A stretch of 40,424 nt of DNA from NCBI GenBank assembly GCA_030528545.1, contig JAUMYR010000009.1, positions 1 to 40,424 of the forward strand, written 5' to 3'. This document shows, piece by piece, positions 32,884 through 40,424 of this stretch. Origin of the DNA: Propionibacteriaceae bacterium (lineage in GTDB: Bacteria; Actinomycetota; Actinomycetes; Propionibacteriales; Propionibacteriaceae). The position numbers were made by a program, and so were the translations under genes. How positions within the stretch are numbered: the stretch's first letter is position 1; every line of letters begins with the position of its first letter. A model generated the notes under the pieces. It had not been told where the DNA came from. It did not search any database and worked only from the letters and a program-made list of their open reading frames with translations.

Positions 32884-33696
32884 TCACAGCGTCAGCAGCC
32901 ACACGCACACCGGTACCAGCACCAGGGCGAGCACCAGCGTCGAGACGAGCCCACGCCCCAGCCGGGTGAAGGTCAGCGGGGCGATGCCCTGCACCAGCCA
33001 GGCGTCGCGCACGGCCCCCAGCCGAGGCCCGTGGACCTGGACGACCTGGCCCTCGCTGATGGGGGCGTCGGCGGCGATCCGCACGTCCTCACTGCCCCCG
33101 GCGTGGTCGACGGTGAGCCGCCAGCCCGGGCGGGAACGTCTGGACGCCGCTTCGGTGCCGATGCGCAGCCCGGCGCCCAGGATGGAACCGGCCGATCCCA
33201 GCAGCGCACCCATGCAGCCCTTCAGGTGCAGCTTGCTGAGAACCCAGGACGCGAGGACCAGCAGGAGCAGGTAGGGCCACAGCAGGATGAGCAGGGCGGC
33301 GAGTTCTCGGATGGCGAGGTCTCGTCCCTTGACGAAGAACAGCACCCCGGTGGCCAGCCACAGCACGATCCGTACTGGGAGGACGCCCCACGCCCAGGCG
33401 ACCCTGCCCCGGGTGCCTGCGACCACCTCGCCCCGGACCGAGAAGAACCCGGATCGTCCCGGCTGCCCGGAGGGTGTGGGTGCTGGACGCGGACTGGGGT
33501 GGTGCTGGCGGCCCGTGGCTCGCGTCCGCCCGGGGGAGGGATGCGGTGGCGCTGTGGGGGACGGCGGCGAGGAGGGCGGCAGCACGGCACGCCGGGGCCG
33601 CGCCGGGGACGGGGCGGGGCTGTTTGGGCCGGGGCATCTTCTGCACTGGAGCGCGGCGCCGAGGTACTTGCCGCATTGCGGGCAGCTGCGGGCCAT
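32884..33696 (-). CDS. Zinc-ribbon membrane protein
   Basis: The 270-residue protein starts with a zinc ribbon (CPQCGKYLGAALQCRRC), then a Pro-rich linker of about 70 residues. Two membrane spans lie around 110-125 and 130-155. A small beta-rich domain (GWRLTVDHAGG, GQVVQVHGPRL) follows, and a final span ends the chain. The beta part resembles the OB-like NfeD fold (SEGQVVQV), a weak similarity. AGGAGG precedes the ATG at 33696; a start at 33735 lacks a ribosome site. A near-match to the island motif (CTGGCCGTCA) lies 48 bases upstream. Confidence 0.65.
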   Translation of the reverse strand: MARSCPQCGKYLGAALQCRRCPGPNSPAPSPARPRRAVLPPSSPPSPTAPPHPSPGRTRATGRQHHPSPRPAPTPSGQPGRSGFFSVRGEVVAGTRGRVAWAWGVLPVRIVLWLATGVLFFVKGRDLAIRELAALLILLWPYLLLLVLASWVLSKLHLKGCMGALLGSAGSILGAGLRIGTEAASRRSRPGWRLTVDHAGGSEDVRIAADAPISEGQVVQVHGPRLGAVRDAWLVQGIAPLTFTRLGRGLVSTLVLALVLVPVCVWLLTL

Positions 33697-33784
33697 AGGT
33701 CCTCCTGGGGTCGACGGGTGGTGGAGCCGTTCCACACCTGCTATTGACGGCCAGCGCGGATCAGACAGGAGAGAGGGAAGAAAA

Positions 33785-34183
33785 ATGCATCCAGTGTCGG
33801 TGGGAATCGGGGTGGCGCTCCGGTGGGTCGTGCTCTACGTCCCCCTGGTGTTCGTAACCCAGATCTGGGCAGGCAGCCAATTCAGCCCTGGCCAGGGCGG
33901 CGGCTGGCGTGAGCTGACGACCTGGGCCGCCGTCTTCGGCGTCGTCGCGGTTGTGGCCTGCGTGGAGCGGGCGTTCAACGGCAATCGCATCGTCGACCCA
34001 GGGGCCGTCATGAGGGTCGCCGGCATCGGGCACGGCGTCGGCACGGCCATCGCCCTGGTGTGGTTCACCTCCAAGGGCGGACCCAGCACGAGCGACTGGT
34101 TCATCGCCCCCGCCGTAGCGGCAGCCTTCGTCGTCATCTGGGTCCACCTGCTAGCAGCGAGACTGCCAGACGAGTACGAGTAG
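33785..34183 (+). CDS. Small four-TM membrane protein
   Basis: The 132-residue protein has four hydrophobic segments (about 8-28, 45-62, 75-93 and 105-125) with short loops and an acidic end (RLPDEYE). GGAGAGAGGGAAG precedes the ATG. It is divergent from the zinc-ribbon gene and may share its promoter region. I recognise no family. Confidence 0.65.
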   Translation: MHPVSVGIGVALRWVVLYVPLVFVTQIWAGSQFSPGQGGGWRELTTWAAVFGVVAVVACVERAFNGNRIVDPGAVMRVAGIGHGVGTAIALVWFTSKGGPSTSDWFIAPAVAAAFVVIWVHLLAARLPDEYE

Positions 34184-34350
34184 AAAAACCGGTTTGGGCG
34201 CCGCTTCAGGTAGCCGCTGTTCGTGAGGGCCAAATGAGGGGTAATCGGACTATCGCCCCAGTCTGGCAGAATCACCACAGCACGGCAGCGCCGGTAGCCC
34301 CAGGGCAGGAACGAGAATCCCAAAGCTCGACGTAGTTGAGGAGTTGTGTC

Positions 34351-36771
34351 ATGGCCATGAAATACGACGCCTTCATCTCCTACGCACATGGTGTCGCGAC
34401 CCCGATCGCGCAGGCAATCCGAAACGGAATCTCGAAGTACAACAAAAAGTGGAATAAAGCGGTCAGCACAAAAGTCTATCTTGACGAGAAATCCCTCGGT
34501 GTAGCGCCATCCCTGACTGACGAGTTAGAAGCCGCGCTCGGGTGTTCCGGCTGGCTGGTTCTCCTCCTTACTCGGCGTGCCGCCGAGGAGACTTCCTGGG
34601 TTGGCAAGGAGGTTGAATACTGGCTGGAAAACAAGAGCGCTGACCGGATGCTTCTTGTAGCGTGCGAGGGGAAGATCGAATGGGATGAGGCGAAGGGAGA
34701 CTTCTCGGACAACTCTGACTGCATTCCAAGATCCCTGCGTGGAAGATTGGAAAAACTTCCATGCTGGATGGATCTATCCTGGTTTGGAGTCGAATCGGAC
34801 TCAGGAAGCCCTCGATTTCAGGACGCTGTCATCGCCCTCTACTCTAGAGTGCACGAGATTTCTCCGGATGAAGCGCGGATGGCGAACGACAGCAATCTGC
34901 GGCGCAACCGGAGGCTTGCAAAAGGAGCTATCATCGTCCTATCTGCGCTGCTCGTTGTTTCGATCATCGCCTCGATCGCGGTTCTGTGGCAAACCCAACG
35001 TGCTCAAGAACGTGAGCGAGTTGCACTCGCGTTGGCCATGTCGGCGAAAGCCAGAACGATGGCTAATGAGAATGTGCGGATAGCATCGCTGCTCGCTGTG
35101 CAGGCATACCGAATGGCGCCGAGTAAGGAGACGAAAGAAGCCTTACATGAGGTTGCCGCTGCCGCCCCACGCTTGGTCCGTATGGATCGGCTTCCCGCAG
35201 TACCGACGGCACTGGCCGCGCCACCGAAGGGAGATCCGCTCATAGGAACCGAGGGTGGAAAAGTGTATCGATGGATCGTCGAGGAAGGGCGCTTTGACCA
35301 CGTTCTCTCGGTTAGTAGTCCTTCGTCCAGTGTCGCTATTCGGTGGATCAGTTCCGACTGGGTGGGCCAACGCCTTCTCGTGCAATACGGAGACAAGGAA
35401 AGCAGCGAGGGTCTGAGGTGCCTACTCTGGTCCGCCGCGGGAGAAGAGGACTTCGGAGGCTGTCAGATCGCCGCGATCTCTCCAGACGGGAAAACATATA
35501 TCGTTAATCAGGTGCTTTATGGTGAAAAGATTCCGAACGGTAAGCAGGAACTCATGATCCCCGGCCGTGTCGTTGCGGTCGATTTCTCTGGGCATGGTGA
35601 TGAGTTTGCCGTGATGAAGATCGATGGCTCCTGGGAGCGTCGTCAAATTGCAGCGCCGGATCGCGTTGGTGATGAGGATGTGGGGTGGTTCGGGATCCCT
35701 GATTACGGTGCGCCTAATGTCAATCCTGACAGAAACTATCAGGCTTTTAGTATGAGTATTAATGATGAGGTGTGGATTCGTGGAATTTACCCACGCCTGG
35801 AGGGGGCTTTGTGTGAGCCGGTTCGTTTTACGAATTCGGTGTTTATTGGAACGAGTCCGTCTAGAGATGCTGTGTTCTCGGCAGGCGGGGAGGGTATCTA
35901 CTGGAGATTCAAGGAGCGCGGCCAGCCAGTCGAAGAATCTAGGCTAACCCCTCCTGAGCTTCTGGCTGGACTCACCCGAGTCAAATTCGCAGCCATGGCT
36001 AATGATGACACTCTGGTTGGCGTGTCGGAAACCCATATAGCGAGATGGAATAGGGCGCAGGTGTCCCGCATTGCTAGTTGGGCGAGTCTTCCTGTGGCGA
36101 GTGAGGATGCGCTGCCTGCGGTTGACAGGTGTATTCCTGGTATTCGGCCTTCGTTCAGTCCTGATGGTTCTCATGTTGCTTTCTGTTACCCTGGCCTAGG
36201 GGGGGTTGAAATGGTTGTTTTTCGGCTGCGGGATATGCATCTTATTAAAGTCAAGATTGAAAACTGTGTTCTGCCTAAATGGAGTGTTGATAGTGCCTAT
36301 GTTGCAGCGGCGCAAGTGGATGGCGAGCCCCAGCTTTGGGTTGACATAGCGACTGAGTCGGTGGTGCAGCCGGTGAAGGAGCCAGAGCTGGTGCCGCAAT
36401 CTGGGCCGATAACGGACAATCTTCATGATGAGAGCGTCTCTGCCGACTTGGTTCGGAATGGCAGAGAGATCCAAGTTGTGGATAAAAGAGACCAAGCTGT
36501 CCTATTGAGGTTTATTGAGCCTCATGGGCGGTCCTTTAGGGGGGAGCCGCTGAGTGGCTCGGGGCTGTCGCCCGATGGTAGATACTTCTTCTCGGCCTCT
36601 TTCCCCCGGGAGTCGCGAGTGAAGGCTGGTGAAGAGATTCAAGTCTGGATGCTGGACACGGAAGAAGTGATTCAGACGATTTGTCGTTCTGCGATGACGC
36701 CCTTGTCGCCGGAGGAATGGGCTGTGGCGATGCCGAAAGTGCCCGTTCCGGAGACTCTCGCCTGTTCCTGA
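34351..36771 (+). CDS. TIR-TM-propeller-like protein
   Basis: The 806-residue protein opens with a TIR domain: KYDAFISYAHG, VYLDEKSLG and SWVGKEVEYW, where Glu87 is the likely NADase residue. A membrane span (about 190-213) is followed by a helix of the form LALAMSAKARTM...ASLLAVQAYR. This form often links signalling domains to WD40-type sensors. The remaining 550 residues are beta-rich with propeller-like strands (FSPDGSHVAFCY, GLSPDGRYFF). TIR proteins of this kind act in anti-phage defence by NAD+ cleavage or signalling. AGGAG precedes the ATG at 34351. GC content falls sharply after about 35500, with AT-rich codons (GGTATTCGGCCTTCG), so it was probably acquired separately. Confidence 0.8.
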   Translation: MAMKYDAFISYAHGVATPIAQAIRNGISKYNKKWNKAVSTKVYLDEKSLGVAPSLTDELEAALGCSGWLVLLLTRRAAEETSWVGKEVEYWLENKSADRMLLVACEGKIEWDEAKGDFSDNSDCIPRSLRGRLEKLPCWMDLSWFGVESDSGSPRFQDAVIALYSRVHEISPDEARMANDSNLRRNRRLAKGAIIVLSALLVVSIIASIAVLWQTQRAQERERVALALAMSAKARTMANENVRIASLLAVQAYRMAPSKETKEALHEVAAAAPRLVRMDRLPAVPTALAAPPKGDPLIGTEGGKVYRWIVEEGRFDHVLSVSSPSSSVAIRWISSDWVGQRLLVQYGDKESSEGLRCLLWSAAGEEDFGGCQIAAISPDGKTYIVNQVLYGEKIPNGKQELMIPGRVVAVDFSGHGDEFAVMKIDGSWERRQIAAPDRVGDEDVGWFGIPDYGAPNVNPDRNYQAFSMSINDEVWIRGIYPRLEGALCEPVRFTNSVFIGTSPSRDAVFSAGGEGIYWRFKERGQPVEESRLTPPELLAGLTRVKFAAMANDDTLVGVSETHIARWNRAQVSRIASWASLPVASEDALPAVDRCIPGIRPSFSPDGSHVAFCYPGLGGVEMVVFRLRDMHLIKVKIENCVLPKWSVDSAYVAAAQVDGEPQLWVDIATESVVQPVKEPELVPQSGPITDNLHDESVSADLVRNGREIQVVDKRDQAVLLRFIEPHGRSFRGEPLSGSGLSPDGRYFFSASFPRESRVKAGEEIQVWMLDTEEVIQTICRSAMTPLSPEEWAVAMPKVPVPETLACS

Positions 36772-36839
36772 GCGTGTCCTTGGGGCAGGCCTGACGCCCG
36801 GTGAGGTTGGGTGCGGGCCGCACCGAGTTAGGCCGATTA

Positions 36840-37709
36840 TCAAGACGTGGTTCTCGGCGTAAAGGTGAAGTGGTCCCACAGTTCCAGTAGCGAGCTGATC
36901 TGTGGGGCCTGATGAGACGGGTGTCGGCTCGGGGCGCTGGCGGAGGGCGGGGTTCTTTCGGTTGTCCGATGGGTGATCTCGAGGAGCTTCGGCAGCCATG
37001 CCTCCTGGGACGTGCTCGTCCTAACAATGAGGGCTGCCTGGGCGCCCGCCTGGAGGGCGGGTGCCACGTCGTGGCTCGTGCTGTCACCGACGAAAAGGGT
37101 CTCGGACGGTGGAAGGCTGTGGTCTGCGCATATTCGGTAGATAGCGGCCGGATCGGGTTTGGGTGTGGGGATCTCGACGATGGAAACTCGCGGAGTCTCA
37201 CCAGCTAAAGCTCTTGGGCGCTCGTCAACCTTCCGGCCTGGGTAGGGCAGCCCGGTGTAAGTGGTCGCGTAGATGGTGTCGAAGTGCTGGTCGAGACCCA
37301 GCAGCTTGAACCTTTTGGCAATGTTCACCGACGTCGCGGCGGTGTAGCCGGCGAACGGGATGCCGTCCGCGCGGAGACGCTGAAGCGCAGGTTCGACATC
37401 GTCGAAGAGTCTGAGCCGGTGTGCGCGTACCTGGTCGAAGGTGGCATCCCCCTTATCTATCGCTTCACGCGGATGCGTCTCTAGTCCCTTGAGGTCCGCG
37501 ACAAGCTCGGAGATCCCGTCTGCCGACAGCTCATTGATCGCAGCTCTCTTTAGCGGATAGAGCTGACTCGGAATGCTGCGCTCGTGTTCCCCCGGCAGCG
37601 GCGCGGTGCGGACTCGACGATGGAACTCGGCCTGGTCTCTTCCGAAGGGCCGTGCAAAGCGTTGGCTTTGGTGTCTTCCGGTTGGTCGTATCCAAACCGC
37701 TAGCTCTTG
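36840..37709 (-). pseudogene. HAD-family hydrolase remnant, 5'-truncated
   Basis: An open minus-strand frame of 290 codons carries HAD motif II (GIPFAGYTAATS), motif III (KPDPAAIYRIC) and motif IV (FVGDSTSHDV). It lacks motif I (DxDxT), which supplies the catalytic Asp. The only start codon in the frame is a GTG at 37328, inside the fold. The frame begins at a TAA at 37710-37712, some 60 bases from the CRISPR array. The gene probably lost its 5' end in a rearrangement at the array end. A product from 37328 (162 residues) would be inactive. Confidence 0.65.
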
Positions 37710-37769
37710 TTAGCTGACGCACGGGACCTCAGCGTACGCGCACGCCCTATGAGAGAAATGATGTCGCGG

Positions 37770-38684
37770 AGGTTTTCTCAAGCTGGTCGTCGCCAGTGTT
37801 TCAGACAGGCATCAGTATGGCAGGCAGGGCTGGCAAGCCCACGTTTCAATCTGCTTCGGTTCTCGCGGGTGTTTCAGACAGGCATCAGTATGGCAGGCAG
37901 GGCTGGCAAGCCCACGTTTCAATCTGCTTCGGTTCTCGCGGGTGTTTCAGACCAGGCGGCTTTGCAGGCCGCCCGCGCCGGCAAGGCCGAGTTTCAATCC
38001 GCTTCGGTTCTCGCGGGTGTTTCAGACGACGACATCATGGCGTGGGGAGCAGAGCTACGGGACGCCGTTTCAATCCGCTTCGGTTCTCGCGGGTGTTTCA
38101 GACGAAGCCACTGCGGCGGTGGCTCCGGCGGCGGCAACTGGTTTCAATCCGCTTCGGTTCTCGCGGGTGTTTCAGACCAAACGCGTTCAAGCGCGCTTGC
38201 CCCACCTGCGGGTTTCAATCCGCTTCGGTTCTCGCGGGTGTTTCAGACGTGGCGGTCTTCCTAGCCTTTGTATGGTGGGGTGTGGCGTTTCAATCCGCTT
38301 CGGTTCTCGCGGGTGTTTCAGACATCATTACTCTTGCCTGGGCCGGGGCGGCCCAGGACGTTTCAATCCGCTTCGGTTCTCGCGGGTGTTTCAGACTGGT
38401 TGGACGAATCCGATCTGGGTGCGGTGCAAGCGTTTCAATCCGCTTCGGTTCTCGCGGGTGTTTCAGACCGCACTTTTTTCCGATTGATTAGCGTCCTGAT
38501 GTTTCAATCCGCTTCGGTTCTCGCGGGTGTTTCAGACGTTAGATATGCCTAACAAGGAGGGATGACGACGAGTCGTTTCAATCCGCTTCGGTTCTCGCGG
38601 GTGTTTCAGACTCTCAGAAGATACGATCCTGCCTTGGCAAGGGCGTAGTTTCAATCCGCTTCGGTTCTCGCGGGTGTTTCAGAC
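37770..38684 (-). CRISPR. CRISPR array, 13 repeats of 37 bp and 12 spacers
   Basis: Twelve near-identical 37-bp repeats begin (plus strand) GTTTCAATCCGCTTCGG and end GCGGGTGTTTCAGAC. A thirteenth, degenerate repeat at 37770-37806 keeps only the last 11 bases and scattered others. Spacers are 36, 36, 38, 39, 37, 34, 38, 36, 35, 32, 37 and 36 bases. On the minus strand each repeat ends GGATTGAAAC, the usual 5' handle of type I/III crRNAs. The worn repeat at the left marks the old end, so the leader is on the right and transcription runs leftward. Repeats 2 and 3 carry T for C (AATCTGC). The variable spacer length and RT-Cas1 fit a type III system. Confidence 0.97.
37807..37952 (-). repeat. Duplicated spacer-repeat unit in the array
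   Basis: The 73-bp unit 37807-37879 is repeated exactly at 37880-37952: both spacers begin AGGCATCAGTATGG, and both following repeats share the T variant. This is a tandem duplication at the old end, not two acquisitions. Confidence 0.9.
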
Positions 38685-38907
38685 CCTACCCCTCTGGAGG
38701 GGTGTTTGACAAGGGGTTTTGTGGGGCGTTTACACACCAGGGTTGTTCCGGGCGTGCCGGGGCGTCCCCAGAGGGGCTGAAAACCGGTGTTTTCCCTAGT
38801 CAGGTGGCATACACACCTTAGGCAGTTTTGGGTCATCTCGGGACCACCCTGTGAGGCGTCCCCAGGGGTAGCTGGGTGTGCCTGCGTCCGGGCTGTTGTC
38901 GTCATTT
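38685..38907 (-). promoter_or_regulatory. CRISPR leader region
   Basis: A gene-free stretch of 223 bases between the newest repeat and cas2. Three bases from the repeat is a palindrome, ACCCCTC-TG-GAGGGGT (38688-38703). GGCGTCCCCAG occurs at 38761-38771 and again at 38855-38865. It should hold the array promoter (leftward) and integration signals. Confidence 0.65.
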
Positions 38908-39192
38908 TCACATCACCGCATAATGTAGAACCTTGGCCGGTGGTGCTGCCTGCCCTATGCAGGTTACGTCGTTCCAGCAGCTTGCGCACTGCCGGATGAT
39001 CCAGAGGGAGTCGGTGTCTTCGTCGAGGATCACCTCGGCTTTTGACCTGATGTAGTCGAGTTCTTCGGGTGTGGTGTTGAGAAGGAATACCGAGTACTGG
39101 ATGCGGTCACCGAAAGCCTGCAGGAGGGCGGCCAGCTGAGCGCGCCGCTGGTCTTCGGTTACGTCGTATGCCGCGAGGTGGGTCACCGCCAT
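38908..39192 (-). CDS. cas2: Cas2, CRISPR adaptation endonuclease-fold protein
   Basis: The 94-residue protein has the Cas2 start HLAAYDVTEDQRR, with Asp10 at the metal-site position, then FGDRIQYSVFLL and a ferredoxin-like pattern. Cas2 forms a dimer that bridges two Cas1 dimers during spacer integration; its nuclease activity is usually dispensable. The ATG at 39192 lies inside the end of the RT-Cas1 gene (10-bp overlap); an ATG at 39207 would add five residues. The C-terminal tail after SLWIIRQ has two Cys and is longer than in the smallest Cas2 proteins. Confidence 0.92.
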   Translation of the reverse strand: MAVTHLAAYDVTEDQRRAQLAALLQAFGDRIQYSVFLLNTTPEELDYIRSKAEVILDEDTDSLWIIRQCASCWNDVTCIGQAAPPAKVLHYAVM

Positions 39193-40424
39193 GCTAGGCC
39201 CGTCCATTTCTGTGTGGGGTCCATGATGGCGGCCCGGAGCCGCTGGGCCTGGCGGTAGAGGTGGTGGCGCCTGGTTGCCCGCAGATCGTCGAGGGCTCCG
39301 GCCACGTGGGTGAGCATGCGCTGTTCGAACGCGGCTATCATCACCTCCCGGCCAGCTGTCGTCAGGTGGATGCCCTCCTTGCCTTCGATGCGGCGACCAT
39401 GTGATGGGGTGAGGGTGCCGCGGCGCGCGGCCGTCAGGACGACGTGGTCTACGACCAGCGGGCGAAACTCTTCCATTAGGTCGAGGGCCAGGCTGGGACG
39501 GGTGTCGTGATCCGCGTGGAGTACGCCGATGTCTGGGTCGAGACCGGTGGCGCGGATAGCCGTTACCGCTTCGCCGAGAAGCAGGGTGTAAAGGAATGAC
39601 AGCGCAGCATTGATGACATTGCGAGGGGGCTGGCGAGAACGCTCGGTGAAAGACAGGGCTTCGGGCACGAGGGCTCCGAAGCGGGGCCAGTAAGCCTTGG
39701 CGGCCGCGCCTTCGAGGCCCATGAGTTCGTTGCGGGTATGAGCGTCCGGGATCATCCGGGCGAGCGCCTGGATGTGCCGGGTGACCTCGGAAGTCTTGTC
39801 GGCCTCGTTTCGCTTCGAGAACTTCCTCAGTAACGTCACCTGGTGGCGCAGTTTGGCGGCGACGATCTCTCTGGCGATTTCGGTCTCGCGGGAGGTGCCG
39901 TCGATGAGCAGCTGGGCGAGAATCCGGCTTCGCCGGGCGGGCCAGGAATCATTGACCAGGGCGCCCATGTAGCTGCCGCGACGCGAGGCGAGCAGCACAT
40001 CGACGTTGTTGCGCAGCGCCCAGCTTCGTGCACCGGCAGACAGCCCGACGGAGCCGAAACAGACAATTCTCGCGATGTCGCTGATGGGCGCCGACAGCAG
40101 CTCGGTCTCGTTGCGAACGACCTCTAGGCGTCCCTTGGAAACCTGGATGCGGCTTCCCTGGCGGGCCACGTAGAGGACCTTCTTGTCTGGCTCGTTGACG
40201 CGGGTCTCGCCCACATCCGGCGGATAGCGGGGGCCGAACTCTTCGCCGAGGAAAGCGAATCCCTCGTCGAAACTCATGATGCCAGTCTTCTCGGCGCCCA
40301 GTTCCATGTCGATTCCTTTCAAAACGGTGGTGGCGATGCGCAGCGCCTCGGCCCCATCAGCGGGGTCTTCCAGGCCAATGACCAGATCGTCGGCGTACCG
40401 GATCACCGGGAACCCGGCGTCCAT
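39183..40424 (-). CDS. cas1: Reverse transcriptase-Cas1 fusion, N-terminus outside window
   Basis: The visible 413 residues begin inside a reverse transcriptase: VIRYADDLVIG carries the YADD catalytic motif, followed by the thumb-side GAEKTGIMSF and FAFLGEEF. The Cas1 domain starts near KKVLYVARQGSRIQV. Its catalytic residues are E238 (GLEGAAA), H303 (GVLHADHD) and D315/E318 (LALDLMEEF). RT-Cas1 proteins acquire spacers from RNA as well as DNA and accompany type III CRISPR systems. The gene continues past 40424, so a further N-terminal Cas6-like domain cannot be judged. The Met at the window edge is not the true start. It is co-transcribed with cas2. Confidence 0.95.
   Translation of the reverse strand: MDAGFPVIRYADDLVIGLEDPADGAEALRIATTVLKGIDMELGAEKTGIMSFDEGFAFLGEEFGPRYPPDVGETRVNEPDKKVLYVARQGSRIQVSKGRLEVVRNETELLSAPISDIARIVCFGSVGLSAGARSWALRNNVDVLLASRRGSYMGALVNDSWPARRSRILAQLLIDGTSRETEIAREIVAAKLRHQVTLLRKFSKRNEADKTSEVTRHIQALARMIPDAHTRNELMGLEGAAAKAYWPRFGALVPEALSFTERSRQPPRNVINAALSFLYTLLLGEAVTAIRATGLDPDIGVLHADHDTRPSLALDLMEEFRPLVVDHVVLTAARRGTLTPSHGRRIEGKEGIHLTTAGREVMIAAFEQRMLTHVAGALDDLRATRRHHLYRQAQRLRAAIMDPTQKWTGLAWR

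Noticed and set aside
37707..38552. Long open frames across the CRISPR array
   Set aside because: They are repetitive translations of the 37-bp repeat and have no ribosome site.

Overview
The window is a GC-rich stretch (roughly two thirds G+C by eye) with Shine-Dalgarno-led, tightly overlapping genes and many GTG starts. This fits a high-GC Actinomycetota; I cannot name a genus. No rRNA, tRNA, transposase or integrase is visible. Apart from the CRISPR array, no stretch longer than about 300 bases lacks a gene or gene remnant.

Layout. (1) 54-8055: a TPR-like fragment, two paralogous STAND-type NTPases that share a 361-bp perfectly identical tract, a MATCAP/DUF1704-type metallopeptidase and a DUF4062 protein. 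(2) 8203-16632: an OmpA-like lipoprotein with two coiled-coil proteins and a membrane protein, two unrecognised proteins, a stand-alone DnaJ-type zinc finger and a HerA/TraD-like ATPase. (3) 16735-19960, minus strand: a membrane zinc metallopeptidase and a two-TM / TrkA-N / RyR protein. (4) 20064-27533: a Ser/Thr kinase with a multi-TM tail, facing a minus-strand operon of coiled-coil protein, ClpB-like unfoldase, radical SAM protein, FHA protein and PP2C phosphatase. (5) 27671-34183: a 40-residue Cys-rich peptide, a tail-anchored protein, an FtsK/SpoIIIE ATPase, four small helical proteins (one with a WXG signature), a zinc-ribbon membrane protein and a small membrane protein. (6) 34351-40424: a TIR-TM-propeller-like protein, a 5'-truncated HAD remnant, a CRISPR array with 13 repeats, cas2, and a reverse transcriptase-Cas1 fusion that runs off the window.

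How the parts may work together (inference). Regions 1, 3, 4 and 5 are tied together by a 10-bp motif, CTGTCCGTCA, found seven times. Each copy points toward a gene start, six of them 31-38 bases ahead of it, including both arms of two divergent promoters. About 10 copies per 80 kb of searched strand would be astonishing by chance; fewer than one is expected. It marks a co-regulated set: STAND sensors, kinase/phosphatase/FHA signalling, a Clp-type unfoldase with a radical SAM partner, an RyR membrane protein, and an FtsK-WXG module. The kinase carries four N-terminal T(T/S)LD motifs that fit the pT-x-x-D preference of some FHA domains, which suggests how the FHA protein could be recruited. A second, bipartite element (GAAGTCT-N23-GTAWGAG) precedes the lipoprotein operon and the zinc-finger gene, so region 2 may be under separate control. 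I read the island as a membrane-linked phospho-signalling and ATPase system, possibly for defence or stress, next to a type III-like CRISPR locus. I know of no described system with this gene set, but I could not search for one.
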